Assembly: GCF_005116505.1 (NCBI RefSeq)
Contig: NZ_SWBR01000002.1
Coordinates: 930,314 to 994,313 of the forward strand
Origin: Pedobacter polaris
GTDB lineage: Bacteria > Bacteroidota > Bacteroidia > Sphingobacteriales > Sphingobacteriaceae
Length of the DNA stretch: 64,000 nucleotides
Reading direction: 5' to 3'
Part shown: one piece after another, positions 18,827 through 30,300 of the stretch
How the letters are laid out: each line of letters starts with the position of its first letter
How positions within the stretch are numbered: the stretch's first letter is position 1
The notes under the pieces: model-generated
The model's input: only the letters and a program-made list of their open reading frames with translations
Told to the model about the DNA's origin: nothing
Database searches by the model: none
Made by a program: the position numbers and the translations under genes

Positions 18827-19882
18827 ATGCTCAATTTTGATAATCCTAAGTGGACCGATCCCTCTAATGGGCTGAAGGACAGCTTTCGTTTTTACACCGT
18901 TGCAATCCTTTTTTTAAGTTTTATCAACATAGCTTACAAAATCGACTGGAATGGAGAGGGTTTAATGGTAGCTTCTAACCTTTGGAATCCACTATGGTTA
19001 CTCTTAGGACCAGCTCTTTATCTTTCCCAAAAAAGCCTTCTAGCAGAAAAAATCGGAAGAAGCAGTCTACTTCACTTACTACCCTTCATGACTTTCGGCA
19101 TCTTCTTTGTTTACCTATCATTTACTACAGATATGAGCAATCCTTGGGAAAATACAGGTTTTGCTTATTATCAAGATTCTTATGGTGTATTAGCTATCTC
19201 CCTAATGGGATATGCCATTCGTGTACTTATCAAGACCCTTAATACCCAATATACTGGCATCCGGGATGCAGATGCACTGATCATTTCGTTATCAATTGTC
19301 TATATTCTTATAAGTTTAGTACTTTTTCTGATGTTTATTAGTTGGAGGATAATACCCATGGAGATGGGCTTTGATTATCGGTATCTAAGCTATGGGCTAC
19401 TTATTTTCGCAAACCTAATGCTTGTCTCTTATTGGCTCTTCGGCGATAAAGACAATAAGACAAAACATTTGCAAGAGATAGATGAAGAGGAAAATGAAAA
19501 AAACAATACTCGTTCGGCGCTTACAGATGAGCTTGCTGATGATTACAGCCATCGTATTACCTCTTATTTCGAAAACACACAGGTATATCTAAACCCAAAC
19601 ATCACCATAGATATACTTTCTAAAGAATTAATGATTCCCAAACATGATTTCTCTAGACTTTTCAATATATACTTCGAAAAAAACTTTCATAATTTTATTG
19701 CTGAGTACAGAATCATGCATGCCATTGCCTTAATTAAAGAAAATCATGAAAATCTAAAGATCGAATCTTTGGCAAGCTCATGTGGGTTCAATTCCAAGGC
19801 TTCTTTCTTTAAGCATTTCAAGGACAAAACTGGCCTAACTCCAGCCGAATACAGGTTGCAATTAGGTAGAAAGTCGGCCTAA
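18827..19882 (+). CDS. membrane-bound AraC-family transcriptional regulator
   Basis: A 351-residue protein. The first ~220 residues hold about six or seven hydrophobic helices (for example VAILFLSFINIAY, LWLLLGPALYLSQ, LLIFANLMLVSYWLF). After an acidic linker comes a C-terminal AraC-type DNA-binding domain (~250-350) with its two helix-turn-helices: ITIDILSKELMIPKHDFSRL and KIESLASSCGFNSKASFFKHF, ending KTGLTPAEYRLQ. ATG 18827 is preferred; TTG 18806 would add seven residues and overlaps a promoter-like box. A similar gene follows on the same strand. Membrane AraC proteins of this layout are common in Bacteroidota; signal and targets are unknown. Confidence 0.87.
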   Translation: MLNFDNPKWTDPSNGLKDSFRFYTVAILFLSFINIAYKIDWNGEGLMVASNLWNPLWLLLGPALYLSQKSLLAEKIGRSSLLHLLPFMTFGIFFVYLSFTTDMSNPWENTGFAYYQDSYGVLAISLMGYAIRVLIKTLNTQYTGIRDADALIISLSIVYILISLVLFLMFISWRIIPMEMGFDYRYLSYGLLIFANLMLVSYWLFGDKDNKTKHLQEIDEEENEKNNTRSALTDELADDYSHRITSYFENTQVYLNPNITIDILSKELMIPKHDFSRLFNIYFEKNFHNFIAEYRIMHAIALIKENHENLKIESLASSCGFNSKASFFKHFKDKTGLTPAEYRLQLGRKSA

Positions 19883-19915
19883 TCTGACCATTGTGATTCC
19901 TCAAGCTAAATATTA

Positions 19916-21028
19916 ATGGCTCTATCTTTCGCTCTTATTTCATTTACTTTATTTGCAACCAGTATCATTGCCCTTCTTACTTTCCTGTTGAGTAGGAAGA
20001 TTCATTTACCACGAAATTTTCGGTGGGTATTCCTATTTGCCATCTGTTATATCTGCCTGCATTCCACTTATAGCTTCACCATAGAAGTTTTTGTTTCTCA
20101 TGGTTCATGGAAAGAGCGACTCGCACCGTTTATCTTATTGTATGGCCCACTGTTCTATTTCGGCATGGTTTCTCTTAAAGATAGCAGAATATCTATAAAA
20201 TGGGTATTTATCCATTCCATTCCATTTTTGTACTACGCAGGTTGGTTTCTGATACTTGTTCTAGGTCTTTCCAACATTGATGAGCGTACGCAATTGATAT
20301 TTACCAGACAACTTTATCTCTTCGGTCCAATATCCTTAATCGGATATACTTTGAGTTCTCTTCCACTCGAAAGGCAACTCCTTAAGAATAAGATCAAATA
20401 TAATGTGGTGATATTTGCCTTTGTGAGGATTGCCCTTTTATTCTTAGGTATTGTACTACTAGCAGTTTCCTTCTCCCACACCATGTTTGAGCATCAAACA
20501 GCAGTAAACCTACTTAGGATGCTAATCTATTCGTGTATGCTCATCTTTATATGCTTAACCTACCACTTTGTTGTAAGAGAACTAATTTCCCCAAGCATTA
20601 CGGTAATTCCAGACAAGTCGAAAGAAATGCTAAAGAACCCTGTAGGTAAGTATTGGAAATCTTCGCTATCCGTTGAACAGTTGAATAATTATGACGACAA
20701 GTTAAAGAGTACCATGCTAGAAGAAAAATTGTTTCTGAAACCTTCTTTGTCTCTAAGTGGTTTGGCAACACACCTTAAGATGCCAAATCATCATCTTACG
20801 CAAGTGCTGAGCAGACAAGCACATCAAACCTTTCATCAATACATAAATAATCTCCGTGTTGCATACGCCTGCGAATTGCTAACAGATAGCACAAAAGAGG
20901 CCAGTCTTGAGACCATAGCAGAGAAAAGTGGATTTAACTCCCAACCATCATTCAACCGTCAATTCAAGGCAATTATAGGCTGTAGCCCTTCTGAATATCG
21001 AAATCAACAACGTAGTCAATTGACTTAA
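19916..21028 (+). CDS. second membrane-bound AraC-family transcriptional regulator
   Basis: A 370-residue protein with the same plan as its upstream neighbour: about seven hydrophobic helices in the first ~230 residues, then an AraC-type DNA-binding domain (~265-368) with LSLSGLATHLKMPNHHLTQV and LETIAEKSGFNSQPSFNRQF and the ending IGCSPSEYRNQ. It starts 33 bases after the first gene, so the two are probably co-transcribed. Sequence similarity to the neighbour is mostly in the DNA-binding half, so this is an old pair, not a fresh duplication. Target genes unknown. Confidence 0.87.
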   Translation: MALSFALISFTLFATSIIALLTFLLSRKIHLPRNFRWVFLFAICYICLHSTYSFTIEVFVSHGSWKERLAPFILLYGPLFYFGMVSLKDSRISIKWVFIHSIPFLYYAGWFLILVLGLSNIDERTQLIFTRQLYLFGPISLIGYTLSSLPLERQLLKNKIKYNVVIFAFVRIALLFLGIVLLAVSFSHTMFEHQTAVNLLRMLIYSCMLIFICLTYHFVVRELISPSITVIPDKSKEMLKNPVGKYWKSSLSVEQLNNYDDKLKSTMLEEKLFLKPSLSLSGLATHLKMPNHHLTQVLSRQAHQTFHQYINNLRVAYACELLTDSTKEASLETIAEKSGFNSQPSFNRQFKAIIGCSPSEYRNQQRSQLT

Positions 21029-21108
21029 TATACTTGATTGTTTCTGCCGTTTAGACCAAATAGGTTAAGCAGAACGTGAGTGGTTTCCTTAAGGAATAGG
21101 TAAAAAGA

Positions 21109-21130
21109 AAACCCAGCCGAAACTGGGTTT
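21109..21130 (-). terminator. intrinsic terminator after the 28-residue peptide gene
   Basis: Perfect 8-bp stem AAACCCAG (21109-21116) with CTGGGTTT (21123-21130), 6-base loop. On the minus strand it is followed by a T-rich tail. It lies about 50 bases past the stop of the small peptide gene. Confidence 0.65.
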
Positions 21131-21182
21131 ATTGTCTTATGGTACGAACTTAGTGTTATGTTTTAGAAATTTATTTGGGTTA

Positions 21183-21269
21183 TTATATTAAATAAATAAC
21201 GATTAAAATTAATGCTATAAATGCAATTAAAATAACTGCAATAGCCCATGTTTTTTTAACTTCCATCAT
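21183..21269 (-). CDS. 28-residue hydrophobic membrane peptide
   Basis: A short frame on the minus strand starting ATGATGGAAG and coding MMEVKKTW followed by a 20-residue stretch of Ile, Leu, Ala and Val that would form one membrane helix. The Lys pair before the helix puts the N-terminus in the cytoplasm. The frame sits neatly between two intrinsic terminators (21308-21338 and 21109-21130), so it appears to be a separate small transcription unit or a readthrough product of the adhesin operon. No family recognised. The case rests on composition and on the flanking terminators. Confidence 0.55.
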   Translation of the reverse strand: MMEVKKTWAIAVILIAFIALILIVIYLI

Positions 21270-21307
21270 AATAATACTAATCAGATCTTCTTTATAAAAA
21301 GATTAGG

Positions 21308-21338
21308 TTAATAAGCTGTTTTTTCAACAGCTTATTAA
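21308..21338 (-). terminator. strong intrinsic terminator of the adhesin operon
   Basis: Perfect 13-bp stem TTAATAAGCTGTT (21308-21320) and AACAGCTTATTAA (21326-21338) with a 5-base loop, followed on the minus strand by CCTAATCTTTTT. It lies directly after the stop of the OmpA-family gene. Confidence 0.8.
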
Positions 21339-21343
21339 CTACG

Positions 21344-23290
21344 CTAATATTTGATTATCTTAAATTCGGTTCTTCTGTTTGCTTGATGTTCCGCTACTGT
21401 ACAGCTAACTCCATTACTACACTTGTTTAATAATTGGGTTTCTCCATAACCTTTAGCTGTCATCCGTTCCCTTGCAATACCTCGCGTTACCAAATAATTT
21501 ACAACCGATCTGGCCCTACGTTGAGAAAGATCAATGTTATAAATATCTATGCCTCGGCTATCGGTATGCGAACCTAGCTCTATCTCCAAGGTCGGATTAT
21601 CTCGCATAGTACGCACAAGCTCATCTAAAATCTTAGCGGCATCTGGCCTGATGTTATCCTTATCAAAGTTGTAATGAATATTTTGAATTGCTATTGTCTT
21701 ACCTATTTCAAACAACGGCTCTAACTGTAACTTTGCGTTTAGGACTTGAGATTTGTTGATACCTGTTGTAACGATCGTAGCAGAGTCGGCATAAAATTTC
21801 TCTTTCTGACCTACCAGTTGATAAGTTTTACCTGGTTCAAGATCAAACATAAAAGTGCCTTGGCCTGTACTGCTTTGACGAGCCACAACTTGATGGCCTT
21901 CGTTATATAGGGTAACCGTAGCTCCGGGAATAATTTCTCCTGTTTTTTTATTGCCAATATTACCGTTCAAAGCCAACACAACCTTTGGAGCAATATAGTT
22001 ATAGGTAAAGCTATAGATATCATCGTTTCCAGCTCCACCTTTACGGTTTGATGAAAGGTATCCTGTAGCAATATTACCTTTGTTGATAAGGGTTAGAAAA
22101 GCAAAATCATCTCCTGGAGAATTTAATGGAAACTTTAAGTTTTGTGGTTTAGTCCACGATTGTTTGCTACCTTTTGTACTAAAAATATCAAGTCCCCCCA
22201 TTCCTGGCCATCCGGTACTTGAAAAGTAGAGCGTTCCATCCTCATCTACATTAGGAAACATTTCATCTTTTACAGTATTAATGTCTGGACCAGCATTTTG
22301 AGGTGTGCCCCAGCTTTGATCCGCTTGAAGTTCACAGTACCAGATATCCGTTCCGCCTAAACCACCCGGCATATCCGAAATGAAATATAAGGTCTGTTCA
22401 TCCTTACTTAATGCAGCATGACCAACAGAATATTTTTCTACATTATTATAGGGAAATGCAGCTTCGACCCATTTGCCATTTGAATTTTTATAGAGATATA
22501 GCTCCAAATTAGCTGTACTATATTTGTATTTTCCTGCTTTTACCACCTCAAGTATTTTACCAGTAGTAGTTCTGGTTACATACAAAACAGAACCTGATTT
22601 ATTGGTACTTACCGGCCCAATGTGATACTCGCCTTTATTATAAAGCATCGAGTCTACTCGTGGATTGCTCAAAGCATTTTGATCTCCTTTAGCAGCTGTA
22701 AAAATTCTCAGGTAAGGGTGTCCTGTGCGGTCGTAAAGATCTTTATAACCGTTTGGAGCAGGCTCCCCTGTAAAAAACACTCCGTTTTGGTAAGGGAATA
22801 TAGAGAAGTTGGCCAAAGGTGTATTTATAAGACTTTCATTTTTAATTTGATGTATGGTTGGATTTGCAATCCATAGCAGTGCCGAATCGCAACCTGCAAG
22901 TTCTACTTCAACAGCAGCTTTATTACCTGTTGTAGTTGCATATTGTTGTAATACTTTTTTTGCCGCGTCATATTTCAAGTTATTTTTAAGCGTTTCTCCG
23001 TATAACATTAAATTTTCTGGCTTGCTGCCTGATGTTGCTATTACTCTTGCATACCAGTTTTCTGCTGCTTCATAATCTTTTAATTTTACATAGCAATCTG
23101 CCAAGCCTTCTAAATCTTCGAGCTTAGGATTTTTAACATCAACCAACTTTTGGAAAAGTGCTGCTGCCTGGTAATATTTATATTCGTTATAAAACTTTTG
23201 TGCACGGTCGCGGAGGTTAAATTGTGCCTGTGCAAATGCTGAATTCAGACTAGTGAGTGCAATTAATACGATGATAATATATTTCTTCAT
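21344..23290 (-). CDS. OmpA-family protein with TPR and beta-propeller repeats (PorE-like)
   Basis: A 648-residue secreted protein. It has a signal peptide (cut after AFA near residue 20), TPR-like repeats (~25-130, FYNEYKYYQAAALFQKLV, LADCYVKLKDYEAAENWY), then WD40/PD40-type propeller strands (~200-415, with DEQTLYFISDMPGGLGGTDI and DGTLYFSSTGWPGMGGLDIF). A carboxypeptidase-regulatory-like domain follows (~430-515). The C-terminal OmpA domain (~535-648) binds peptidoglycan through FDKDNIRPDAAKILDEL, GSHTDSRG and NRRTEF. The same domain order is found in PorE of the type IX secretion system. It lies 20 bases after the PorP/SprF gene and probably anchors that assembly to the cell wall (inference from order and family). 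Confidence 0.88.
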   Translation of the reverse strand: MKKYIIIVLIALTSLNSAFAQAQFNLRDRAQKFYNEYKYYQAAALFQKLVDVKNPKLEDLEGLADCYVKLKDYEAAENWYARVIATSGSKPENLMLYGETLKNNLKYDAAKKVLQQYATTTGNKAAVEVELAGCDSALLWIANPTIHQIKNESLINTPLANFSIFPYQNGVFFTGEPAPNGYKDLYDRTGHPYLRIFTAAKGDQNALSNPRVDSMLYNKGEYHIGPVSTNKSGSVLYVTRTTTGKILEVVKAGKYKYSTANLELYLYKNSNGKWVEAAFPYNNVEKYSVGHAALSKDEQTLYFISDMPGGLGGTDIWYCELQADQSWGTPQNAGPDINTVKDEMFPNVDEDGTLYFSSTGWPGMGGLDIFSTKGSKQSWTKPQNLKFPLNSPGDDFAFLTLINKGNIATGYLSSNRKGGAGNDDIYSFTYNYIAPKVVLALNGNIGNKKTGEIIPGATVTLYNEGHQVVARQSSTGQGTFMFDLEPGKTYQLVGQKEKFYADSATIVTTGINKSQVLNAKLQLEPLFEIGKTIAIQNIHYNFDKDNIRPDAAKILDELVRTMRDNPTLEIELGSHTDSRGIDIYNIDLSQRRARSVVNYLVTRGIARERMTAKGYGETQLLNKCSNGVSCTVAEHQANRRTEFKIIKY

Positions 23291-23310
23291 AATTTTATGG
23301 GATAAACCTC

Positions 23311-24324
23311 TTAGAAAAATCTTGGACTTAACAAACGGCTAAAGCTTCTTGGAAAGGTCATGCCTAAAGTAATTTCATGTGAGCCAGATTGGGTTGAGCC
23401 CAACTTGTTCAGCATATAATCGTAAGAATACCCAATCCTTAGGTTACTGTTTACATGAAACTGCGCAACGCCAGATACCGAGTTGGTATTGGTAAGATCC
23501 ATACCGTTGCTATAATCTTTGTTCCAAATTTTTAGCCCTGTTCGATAAGAGGCGCCTAACCAAAATCGCTCATTAAAAATGAACATGCCACTCAGATCCA
23601 AACTTGTTGGACCTTTAAAATCTTCCTTGAGCAATATGCTTGGTCTAAGCTTTATTCCATCTGAAAGATCTGTCACCATACCTGCGATAGCATACACATG
23701 GCGTTTGCGCTTTAAATTTCCTGAGCTTCCTGCATCCCATCTAAAGATCCCGTTATCGCTATCTCCAGAAAAAAGATCCATTACAGAAGCTCCCACATAG
23801 AATTTTTCACTGTAGTAATATACACCAAAGCGGGCATCTGGAATGTAATTGCTTAATTGTCCGCTAGGAAGGTTCTGATCGCTCTGATCTACTGGGTTCA
23901 GTTGCGTTCCGTCGAGACCATAGTTGGTTACCCCAACTGCAATCCCAAAGCTTAAGCGTTGGGTATCTTCTGCATTTAGCCTAAGGCGATAGGCAAAGTT
24001 AGCATAGGCCGATGTAGCCGATTGGGGGCCTAGTTTATCGGCAGTAACCTGCAAACCCACTCCCATTCTTTTGCTCACCGGATCAACAATGCCATCGAAT
24101 GACAGTTGCCCAGTTTTAGGAGCACCTTCTAAGCCTGTCCACTGCGTGCGAAGAGCAACTTGACCGAACCATTCTTCCTTATATCCTGCATATGCAGGGT
24201 TTACGCTCATCGAATTAAAAATGTACTGCGTAAACTGAATGTTCTGCTGTGCACCTGCAGGACTTATCCCTGCGAGGATAAGACCTAGACCGATGATTGT
24301 TCGTTTGATATAATGCTTTTTCAT
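23311..24324 (-). CDS. PorP/SprF-family outer membrane protein (type IX secretion)
   Basis: A 337-residue outer membrane beta-barrel protein of the PorP/SprF family. ATG 24324 (MKKHYIKRTIIGL) gives a clean signal peptide cut at AGA-QQN; an upstream Met at 24351 adds nine residues. After the cut comes the family opening IQFTQYIFNSMSVNPAYAGY. Alternating strands run to the aromatic C-terminus. SprF-type proteins deliver a partner adhesin carrying a type B C-terminal domain, and the partner is almost surely the giant protein whose stop is 36 bases upstream. Same operon, same order as sprB-sprF in gliding flavobacteria. Whether the cells glide cannot be told. Confidence 0.9.
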   Translation of the reverse strand: MKKHYIKRTIIGLGLILAGISPAGAQQNIQFTQYIFNSMSVNPAYAGYKEEWFGQVALRTQWTGLEGAPKTGQLSFDGIVDPVSKRMGVGLQVTADKLGPQSATSAYANFAYRLRLNAEDTQRLSFGIAVGVTNYGLDGTQLNPVDQSDQNLPSGQLSNYIPDARFGVYYYSEKFYVGASVMDLFSGDSDNGIFRWDAGSSGNLKRKRHVYAIAGMVTDLSDGIKLRPSILLKEDFKGPTSLDLSGMFIFNERFWLGASYRTGLKIWNKDYSNGMDLTNTNSVSGVAQFHVNSNLRIGYSYDYMLNKLGSTQSGSHEITLGMTFPRSFSRLLSPRFF

Positions 24325-24360
24325 GTTTTCTACTATTGAAATATTGTGCAATTTGACCGA

Positions 24361-27300
24361 TTAACGTTTAATTAATACCCACCCTTTTTGAACAGAAACT
24401 GTATTTCCTTTTCTAAGTCTAATGGTATAATAGTAAGTACCCTCATTCAGTCTTTCGCCATTCCAATCATTTTTATAATTGTTATTGATATAAACCTGGT
24501 TACCCCAACGGTTATAGAACTCTACTTCTACCCTGTCATAGTTAGGCAAGCCTACAATAACGAAGTAGTCATTCTTGCCATCACCATCTGGTGTAATTAC
24601 ATTCGGTATAAATGTACCTTCCACTAAAACAGTTACAGTGGCTGCATTTGTCCAGTTGCCATACTTATCTTTTACTCTATAAGTAAAGGTTTCTGTACCG
24701 GTGTAACCATCTTTTGGTGTATAGGTAATGGTTCCATCAGCATTAATTTTAATGGTACCATGTTGAGGTTGTCCTATGATCTCAATTGTAGCCGGATCGA
24801 AGTCAGCACCATCTTTCACATCATTTAAGATCACTGGAATGGTTACCGGAGTGTTAAATGTTGTTTTAGCAGCATCATTTGTTGCTTTAGGATTACTTGG
24901 CACCACTGTTAGGTTTACTACTGCCGGATTAGAGGTTTGTCCATTTGCATCTTTCACAGTATAAGTAAAAGTGTCTGTACCTACATAACCAGGGTTTGGT
25001 GTATAGGTTACCGTACCATCTGCATTTACTTTTACGGTACCATGAGCTGGTTGCACCGTGATTACTACTGTAGCAGGAGCAATTGGTGTACTACCCGGAA
25101 CATCGTTTGTAACTACGGTAACTGTAACAGGGTCATTCTGACGTGTAGTTGCAGCATCATTATTTGCTACTGGTGGTTTTGCCAAAGATGTTACTGTTGG
25201 TGTATTGTTAGTTGTAGTACTTCCAGAAACATCAGTAATCGGGTTGTTCGCCGGATCTTTTGCATTTACTACAGCCGTATTTGTTACATTACCTGCTGCA
25301 ATATCTGAAGCGATAACCGTATAGGTTCTAACTATTGTAGCTGTTGCATTTGGTGCAAGTGTACCTGGTATCGCTATTGTTCCGGTACCCAATTTAACAT
25401 CTGTTAAAGTAATGCCGCTCAAAGTAACATTACCAGTATTTGTAATGGTAAAAGTATACTGAATTGCATCACCTAATACAAAATTACCACCTGCGCCAGT
25501 TCCAGTATTTGTTACCGTTTTAACTAGGGCAATCGATCCTATTTGTACAATTGGTGTAACAGTACAGGTTGGACATGCCGGTGTTGGTGGATTAATTGGA
25601 TATTCAGGAGCACCAGGAACCACTGGTGTCGGATCTGTAGAATTAACGGTAATCGTTTGGTTTCTAGGATCTTTTCCAGTTGCTGTTGCGGTATTAAACA
25701 CACCTTTATTATCTATATCTCCTTGTGTAAGCACATGGTAACCGGTAAAGGTTGTACTATTACTTGCGCCAACAGCTAGTGAGGCTAAAGGACCTCCATT
25801 GATGGTGGCATTCGCATCTGCAATTGTAATGTTGGTTAAAGTTACGTTACCAGTATTGGTTACCCTGAAGGTATAGTTGATACGATCGCCTACATTTACC
25901 TTACCATCGCCATTGGTATCATTGTAAACACCATCTTTTAATAGTGTCATGCTGCCAGTTTGTACAATTGGTGTAACTGTACAGGTTGGACATACCGGTA
26001 TTGGTGGCGTTATAGGGTAATTCGGATCAGTTGGATTTAAAGGTGTTGGATCGTTAGAAGTAGTAGTGATGTCTTTGTTCTTAGGATCTTTTCCTTTAGC
26101 TACAGCACTGTTAAATACTCCGCCATTATCCATATCTGCTTGTGTTAAGATATGGTAAGCAGTAAATGTAGTGTTATTGCTAGCACCCACTGCAAGTGTG
26201 GTTAACGGACCGCCATTTACAACTGCATTTGCATCTGTAACGGTAATGTTTGTTAAGGTTACATTTCCAGTATTGGCTACCACGAAGGTATAGTTTATAC
26301 GGTCGCCGATGTTAACCTTACCATCGCCATTGGTATCGCTATAAGTACCTTCTTTTGCTATACTCATGCTTCCAATTTGTGGTACTGGTGTAACAGTACA
26401 GGTTGGGCATGCCGGTGTTGGCGGCGTAACCGGATAGTTTGGATCTGTTGGATTTAATGGTGTTGGATCAATAGAAGTAGTTGTAATGTCTTTTCCTCTA
26501 GGATCTTTACCCTTAGCTGTTGCCACATTAAATACTCCTCCATTATCAATATCAGCTTGTGTTAAGATATGGTAAGCGGTAAATGTGCTATTATTGCTGG
26601 CACCAGCGGCAAGTGTTGCCAAAGGACCACCCGTAATTACTGCACTAGGATCTGTAACAGTGATGTTGGTAAGTGTTGTATTTCCAGTATTGGTTACAAC
26701 GAAGGTGTAGTTAATCCTATCGCCTACATTAACCCTTCCATCAGCGTTAAAGTCATTGTAAACACCTTCCTTGGCCAAACTCATACTACCAGTTTGAACG
26801 ATTGGTGTAACCGTGCAAGTAGGGCAAGCCGGAGTTGGTGGCGTTACCGGATAATTCGGATCTGTCGGATCAAGTGGTGTTGGATCATTCGAAGTAGTAG
26901 TGATTGTTTTGTCCTTCGGATCTTTACCAGTTGCAGTTGCGGTGTTAAACACTCCTCCATTGTCTAGCTCTGCTGCAGTTAATACATGGTAGCCAGTAAA
27001 TGTAGTATTATCTGTAGCTCCCACTGCTAGTGTAGCGATTGGACCACCAGTAATTATTGCATTAACATCGCTTACATTAACGTTAGTCAATGTTACGTTA
27101 CCTGTATTGGTCACTACGAAAGTATAGTTGATACGGTCGCCAGCATCTACCTTGCCATTCGCATTAAAGTCATTGTATGAACCATCCTTTGCCAAGGTCA
27201 TTGCACCTGTCTGTACAATCGGTGTGATGGTACAGGTTGGGCATGCCGGTGTCGGTGGTGTAACCGGATAGTTAGGATCCGTTGGATCTAACGGTGTTGG

Positions 27301-30300
27301 ATCGTTCGAAGTAGTAGTGATATCCTTGCCTTTAGGGTCTTTTGCCTTCGCTGTTGCCAGGTTGTAAACTCCGCTGTTATCAATATCAGCCTGAGTTAAT
27401 ACATGGTAACCTGTAAAGGTTGAATTATCTACTGCGCCTACTGCCAGTGAAGCTATTGGACCACCCGTGATGGTTGCTGCAGGATCGGTTACCATAACAT
27501 TAGTAAGAGTGGTATTTCCTGTATTGGTTACCACGAAGGTATAGTTGATGCGGTCGCCCACGTTAACCTTTCCGTCTCCATTGGCATCACTGTAAACACC
27601 CTCTTTTGCCAGTGACATGCTGCCGGTCTGAACGATTGGTGTGATGGTACAGGTTGGACAAGCTGGTGTCGGTGGAGTAACCGGATAGTTAGGATCGGTT
27701 GGATCTAAAGGTGTTGGATCGTTCGAAGTAGTTGTAATCGTTTTGTCCTTCGGATCTTTACCTGTAGCGGTAGCCAAATTGTAAACTCCGCTATTGTCAA
27801 TATCAGCCTGTGTTAATACATGATAACCTGTAAATGTTGAATTATCTATTGCACCTACTGCCAATGAAGCAATCGGGCCACCAGTAATGGTTGCAGCAGG
27901 ATCGGTTACCATAACATTGGTCAACGTTACGTTACCAGTATTGGTCACTACAAAAGTGTAGTTAATTCTATCACCAGCATCTACCTTGCCATTTGCATTA
28001 AAGTCATTGTATGAACCGTCTTTCGCCAAGGTCATTGCACCTGTCTGTACGATTGGTGTAATGGTACAGGTTGGACAAGCTGGTGTCGGTGGCGTAACCG
28101 GATAGTTAGGGTCGGTTGGATCTAAAGGTGTTGGATCATTCGAAGTCGTTGTGATTGTTTTGTCCTTCGGATCTTTTCCTGTAGCCGTAGCCAGGTTGTA
28201 AACCCCGCTGTTATCAATATCAGCCTGAGTTAATACATGATAACCTGTAAAGGTCGAGTTATCTACTGCGCCTACTACCAATGAAGCAATTGGTCCGCCG
28301 GTGATAGTTGCAGCAGGATCGGTTACCATAACATTGGTCAACGTTACGTTACCAGTATTGGTTACCACGAAGGTATAGTTGATGCGGTCGCCCACGTTAA
28401 CCTTTCCATCTCCGTTAACATCACTGTAAACACCCTCTTTTGTTAGTGACATGCTGCCGGTCTGAACGATCGGAGTGATGGTACAGGTTGGACAAGCTGG
28501 GGTCGGTGGAGTAACCGGATAGTTAGGATCGGTTGGATCTAAAGGTGTTGGATCGTTCGAAGTAGTTGTAATCGTTTTGTCCTTCGGATCTTTTCCTGTA
28601 GCCGTAGCCAGGTTGTAAACACCTCCATTGTCAATTTCCGACTGGGTTAAGGTATGGAAACCGGTAAAAGTATTGTTATTTGATGCACCTACTGCCAATG
28701 AAGCAATCGGGCCACCAGTAATGGTTGCAGCAGGATCGGTTACCATAACATTGGTCAACGTTACGTTACCAGTATTGGTTACCACAAAGGTATAGTTGAT
28801 ACGGTCTCCGGCATCTACCTTGCCATTTGCGTTAAAGTCGTTGTATGAACCGTCTTTCGCCAAGGTCAATGCACCTGTCTGTACAATTGGAGTAATGGTA
28901 CAGGTTGGACATGCCGGTGTCGGTGGCGTAACCGGATAGTTCGGATCGGTTGGATCTAAAGGTGTCGGATCGTTCGAAGTAGTAGTGATCGTTTTGTCCT
29001 TCGGATCTTTACCTGTAGCCGTAGCCAGGTTGTAAACACCTCCATTGTCAATTTCAGACTGGGTTAAGGTATGGAAACCGGTAAAAGTATTGTTATTTGA
29101 TGCACCTACCGCCAATGAAGCAATCGGGCCACCTGTGATGGTCGCGTTTGCATCCGTAATGGTAACATTGGTCAACGTTACGTTACCCGTATTGGTTACC
29201 ACAAAGGTATAGTTGATACGGTCGCCAGCATCTACCTTGCCGTTCGCGTTAAAGTCATTATATGAACCATCTTTTGCCAAGGTCATAGCCCCTGTCTGTA
29301 CGATTGGTGTAACAGTACAGGTCGGGCATGCTGGTGTTGGCGGTGTAACCGGATAGTTCGGGTCTGTAGGCGACAGTGGTGTCGGATCGTTCGAAGTAGT
29401 GGTTACGTTATTGTTCTTAGGATCTTTTCCCGTAGCCGTAGCCAGGTTGAACACACCTCCGTTATCAATTTCTGCCTGTGTTAATACATGATAGCCGATA
29501 AAAGTATTACTGTTCACTGCTCCAGAAGCAAGTGAAACAATTGGACCACCAGTAATGGTTGCTGAAGGATCGGTTACCATAACATTGGTCAACGTTACGT
29601 TACCCGTATTGGTCACCACAAAAGTGTAGTTAATTCTATCACCAGCATCTACCTTGCCGTTCGCATTAAAGTCATTGTATGAGCCGTCTTTTATTAAAGC
29701 TAGACTTGGGGTTTGTACAATTGGGGTAATGGTACAAGTTGGACAGGCCGGTGTTGGTGGAGTAACTGGATAGTTAGGATCGGTTGGATCTAAAGGTGTT
29801 GGATCATTCGAAGTAGTAGTGATCGTTTTATCCTTCGGATCTTTACCTGTAGCGGTAGCCAAATTGTAAACACCCCCATTGTCAATTTCAGACTGGGTTA
29901 GGGTATGGAAACCTGTAAAAGTATTGTTGTTTGATGCACCTACTGCCAATGAAGCAATCGGGCCACCAGTAATGGTTGCGTTTGCATCCGTAATGGTAAC
30001 ATTGGTCAACGTTACGTTGCCTGTATTGGTTACCACAAAGGTATAGTTGATACGGTCGCCAGCATCTACCTTGCCATTTGCATTAAAGTCATTGTATGAA
30101 CCGTCTTTAGCCAGTGACATGCTGCCGGTCTGAACGATCGGTGTGATGGTACAGGTTGGACAGGCCGGTGTTGGTGGCGTAACCGGATAGTTAGGATCGG
30201 TTGGATCTAAAGGTGTTGGATCATTTGAGGTAGTAGTAATATCCTTGCCTTTAGGGTCTTTTGCCTTCGCGGTTGCCAAGTTGTAAACCCCGCTGTTATC

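Noticed and set aside
24325..24351. Longer start for the PorP/SprF gene at 24351
   Set aside because: It puts nine polar residues before a proper signal peptide; ATG 24324 gives the usual secreted form.
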